From the NCBI GenBank assembly GCA_017304505.1, contig JAFKKQ010000311.1, positions 1 to 5,499 of the forward strand: a stretch of 5,499 nt of DNA, in the 5' to 3' direction. Below, in pieces: positions 5,384 to 5,499 of this stretch (its first letter is position 1; each line of letters starts with the position of its first letter). The translations under genes were made by a program, and so were the position numbers. Source of the DNA: Hyphomicrobiales bacterium. GTDB taxonomy: Bacteria > Pseudomonadota > Alphaproteobacteria > Rhizobiales > Xanthobacteraceae. Under the pieces are notes generated by a model. It saw nothing but the letters and a program-made list of their open reading frames with translations. It searched no databases and was not told where the DNA came from.

Positions 5384-5404
5384 GGCCGCTCGCGCGCGGC
5401 GGCC
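5384..5404. other. Inverted repeat upstream of the probable pobA
   Basis: GGCCGC (5384-5389) and GCGGCC (5399-5404) form a 6-bp dyad with a 9-bp spacer, about 40 bp before the hydroxylase start. It may be an operator or a chance GC-rich dyad. No promoter with good -35/-10 elements was recognised in 5321-5443. Confidence 0.2.
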
Positions 5405-5434
5405 GCATCATCCCGCCAAAGCAAAAACGGCCGT

Positions 5435-5439
5435 GGAGG
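5435..5439 (+). promoter_or_regulatory. Ribosome binding site that decides the pobA start
   Basis: GGAGG sits 1 nt before an ATG at 5441 and 4 nt before the adjacent in-frame ATG at 5444. The first spacing is too short, so 5444 is the more likely initiator, giving MRAQVGIVGAG rather than MMRAQVGIVGAG. Confidence 0.55.
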
Positions 5440-5443
5440 AATG

Positions 5444-5499
5444 ATGCGTGCGCAGGTCGGAATCGTGGGGGCGGGGCCGGCTGGGCTGATGCTGTCGCA
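5444..5499 (+). CDS. pobA: FAD-dependent aromatic hydroxylase, 5' end only (probable p-hydroxybenzoate 3-monooxygenase)
   Basis: Only the first 18 complete codons are visible: MRAQVGIVGAGPAGLMLS. The GAGPAG sequence is the GxGxxG dinucleotide-binding fingerprint that holds the ADP part of FAD at the very N-terminus. The surrounding pattern (a few residues, QV, I, then GAGPAGL-L) closely resembles PobA, which converts 4-hydroxybenzoate to protocatechuate with NADPH and oxygen for entry to the beta-ketoadipate pathway. Other flavin monooxygenases such as UbiH- or MhpA-type enzymes share the fingerprint, so the name depends on the sequence beyond the window. It follows the Bug gene by 199 bp, with a terminator between, so it probably has its own promoter. 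The usual divergent regulator gene pobR is not on its upstream side here. Confidence 0.6.
   Translation, partial: MRAQVGIVGAGPAGLMLS

Noticed and set aside
4201..5424. Long open frame of 407 codons on the minus strand opposite the Bug gene
   Set aside because: Its product is rich in Arg, His and Gly with no family signature. It is antisense to a gene with clear Bug motifs, signal peptide and ribosome binding site, so it is a GC-bias shadow.
1..5499. CRISPR arrays, tRNA or rRNA genes, insertion sequences, phage or defence genes
   Set aside because: No repeated spacer pattern, RNA gene fold, transposase or terminal inverted repeats were seen; the window is nearly filled by housekeeping and metabolic genes.

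Overview
The window looks like ordinary chromosomal DNA from a high-GC alphaproteobacterium, most likely of the Bradyrhizobium / Rhodopseudomonas / Afipia / Nitrobacter group (Nitrobacteraceae). This rests on three things: the end of a SUF iron-sulfur operon in the order sufS, MIP18/DUF59 gene, sufA; the style of the GGDEF protein and the RhlE-like helicase; and a Bug-type (TctC) solute-binding protein beside a probable p-hydroxybenzoate hydroxylase. The assignment comes from remembered family resemblance, not a search.

Layout. Positions 1-1277 (+ strand) hold the 3' end of sufS (cysteine desulfurase), a complete DUF59 Fe-S assembly gene and a complete A-type carrier gene (sufA-like). Together they supply sulfur and help build and deliver Fe-S clusters. 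The sufS/DUF59 junction carries a perfect 15-bp tandem duplication and an 11-codon mini-ORF that joins the two genes through two ATGA overlaps. A hairpin lies before sufA. Convergent to this block, on the - strand, are a soluble GGDEF diguanylate cyclase (1314-2378) and a DEAD-box RNA helicase (2508-3965). A terminator-like hairpin separates them at the helicase stop. A plausible sigma70 promoter sits upstream of the helicase and implies a leader of about 95 nt. Divergent from the helicase, on the + strand, is a secreted Bug/TctC-family solute-binding protein (4243-5244) followed by a good intrinsic terminator. The last 56 bases are the first codons of an FAD-dependent hydroxylase, probably pobA.

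How the genes relate. The three suf genes clearly act in one pathway. The cyclase and helicase are same-strand neighbours but probably separate transcription units. The Bug protein next to a probable pobA suggests, but does not prove, that it captures an aromatic or other carboxylate; no TctA/TctB membrane genes are visible here.

No wholly new system is evident. The points most worth a second look are the A-type carrier whose first cluster-ligand cysteine is serine, the sufS/DUF59 bridging mini-ORF with its duplication, the degenerate inhibitory site of the diguanylate cyclase, and a dense G-quadruplex motif in the template strand of the helicase tail.
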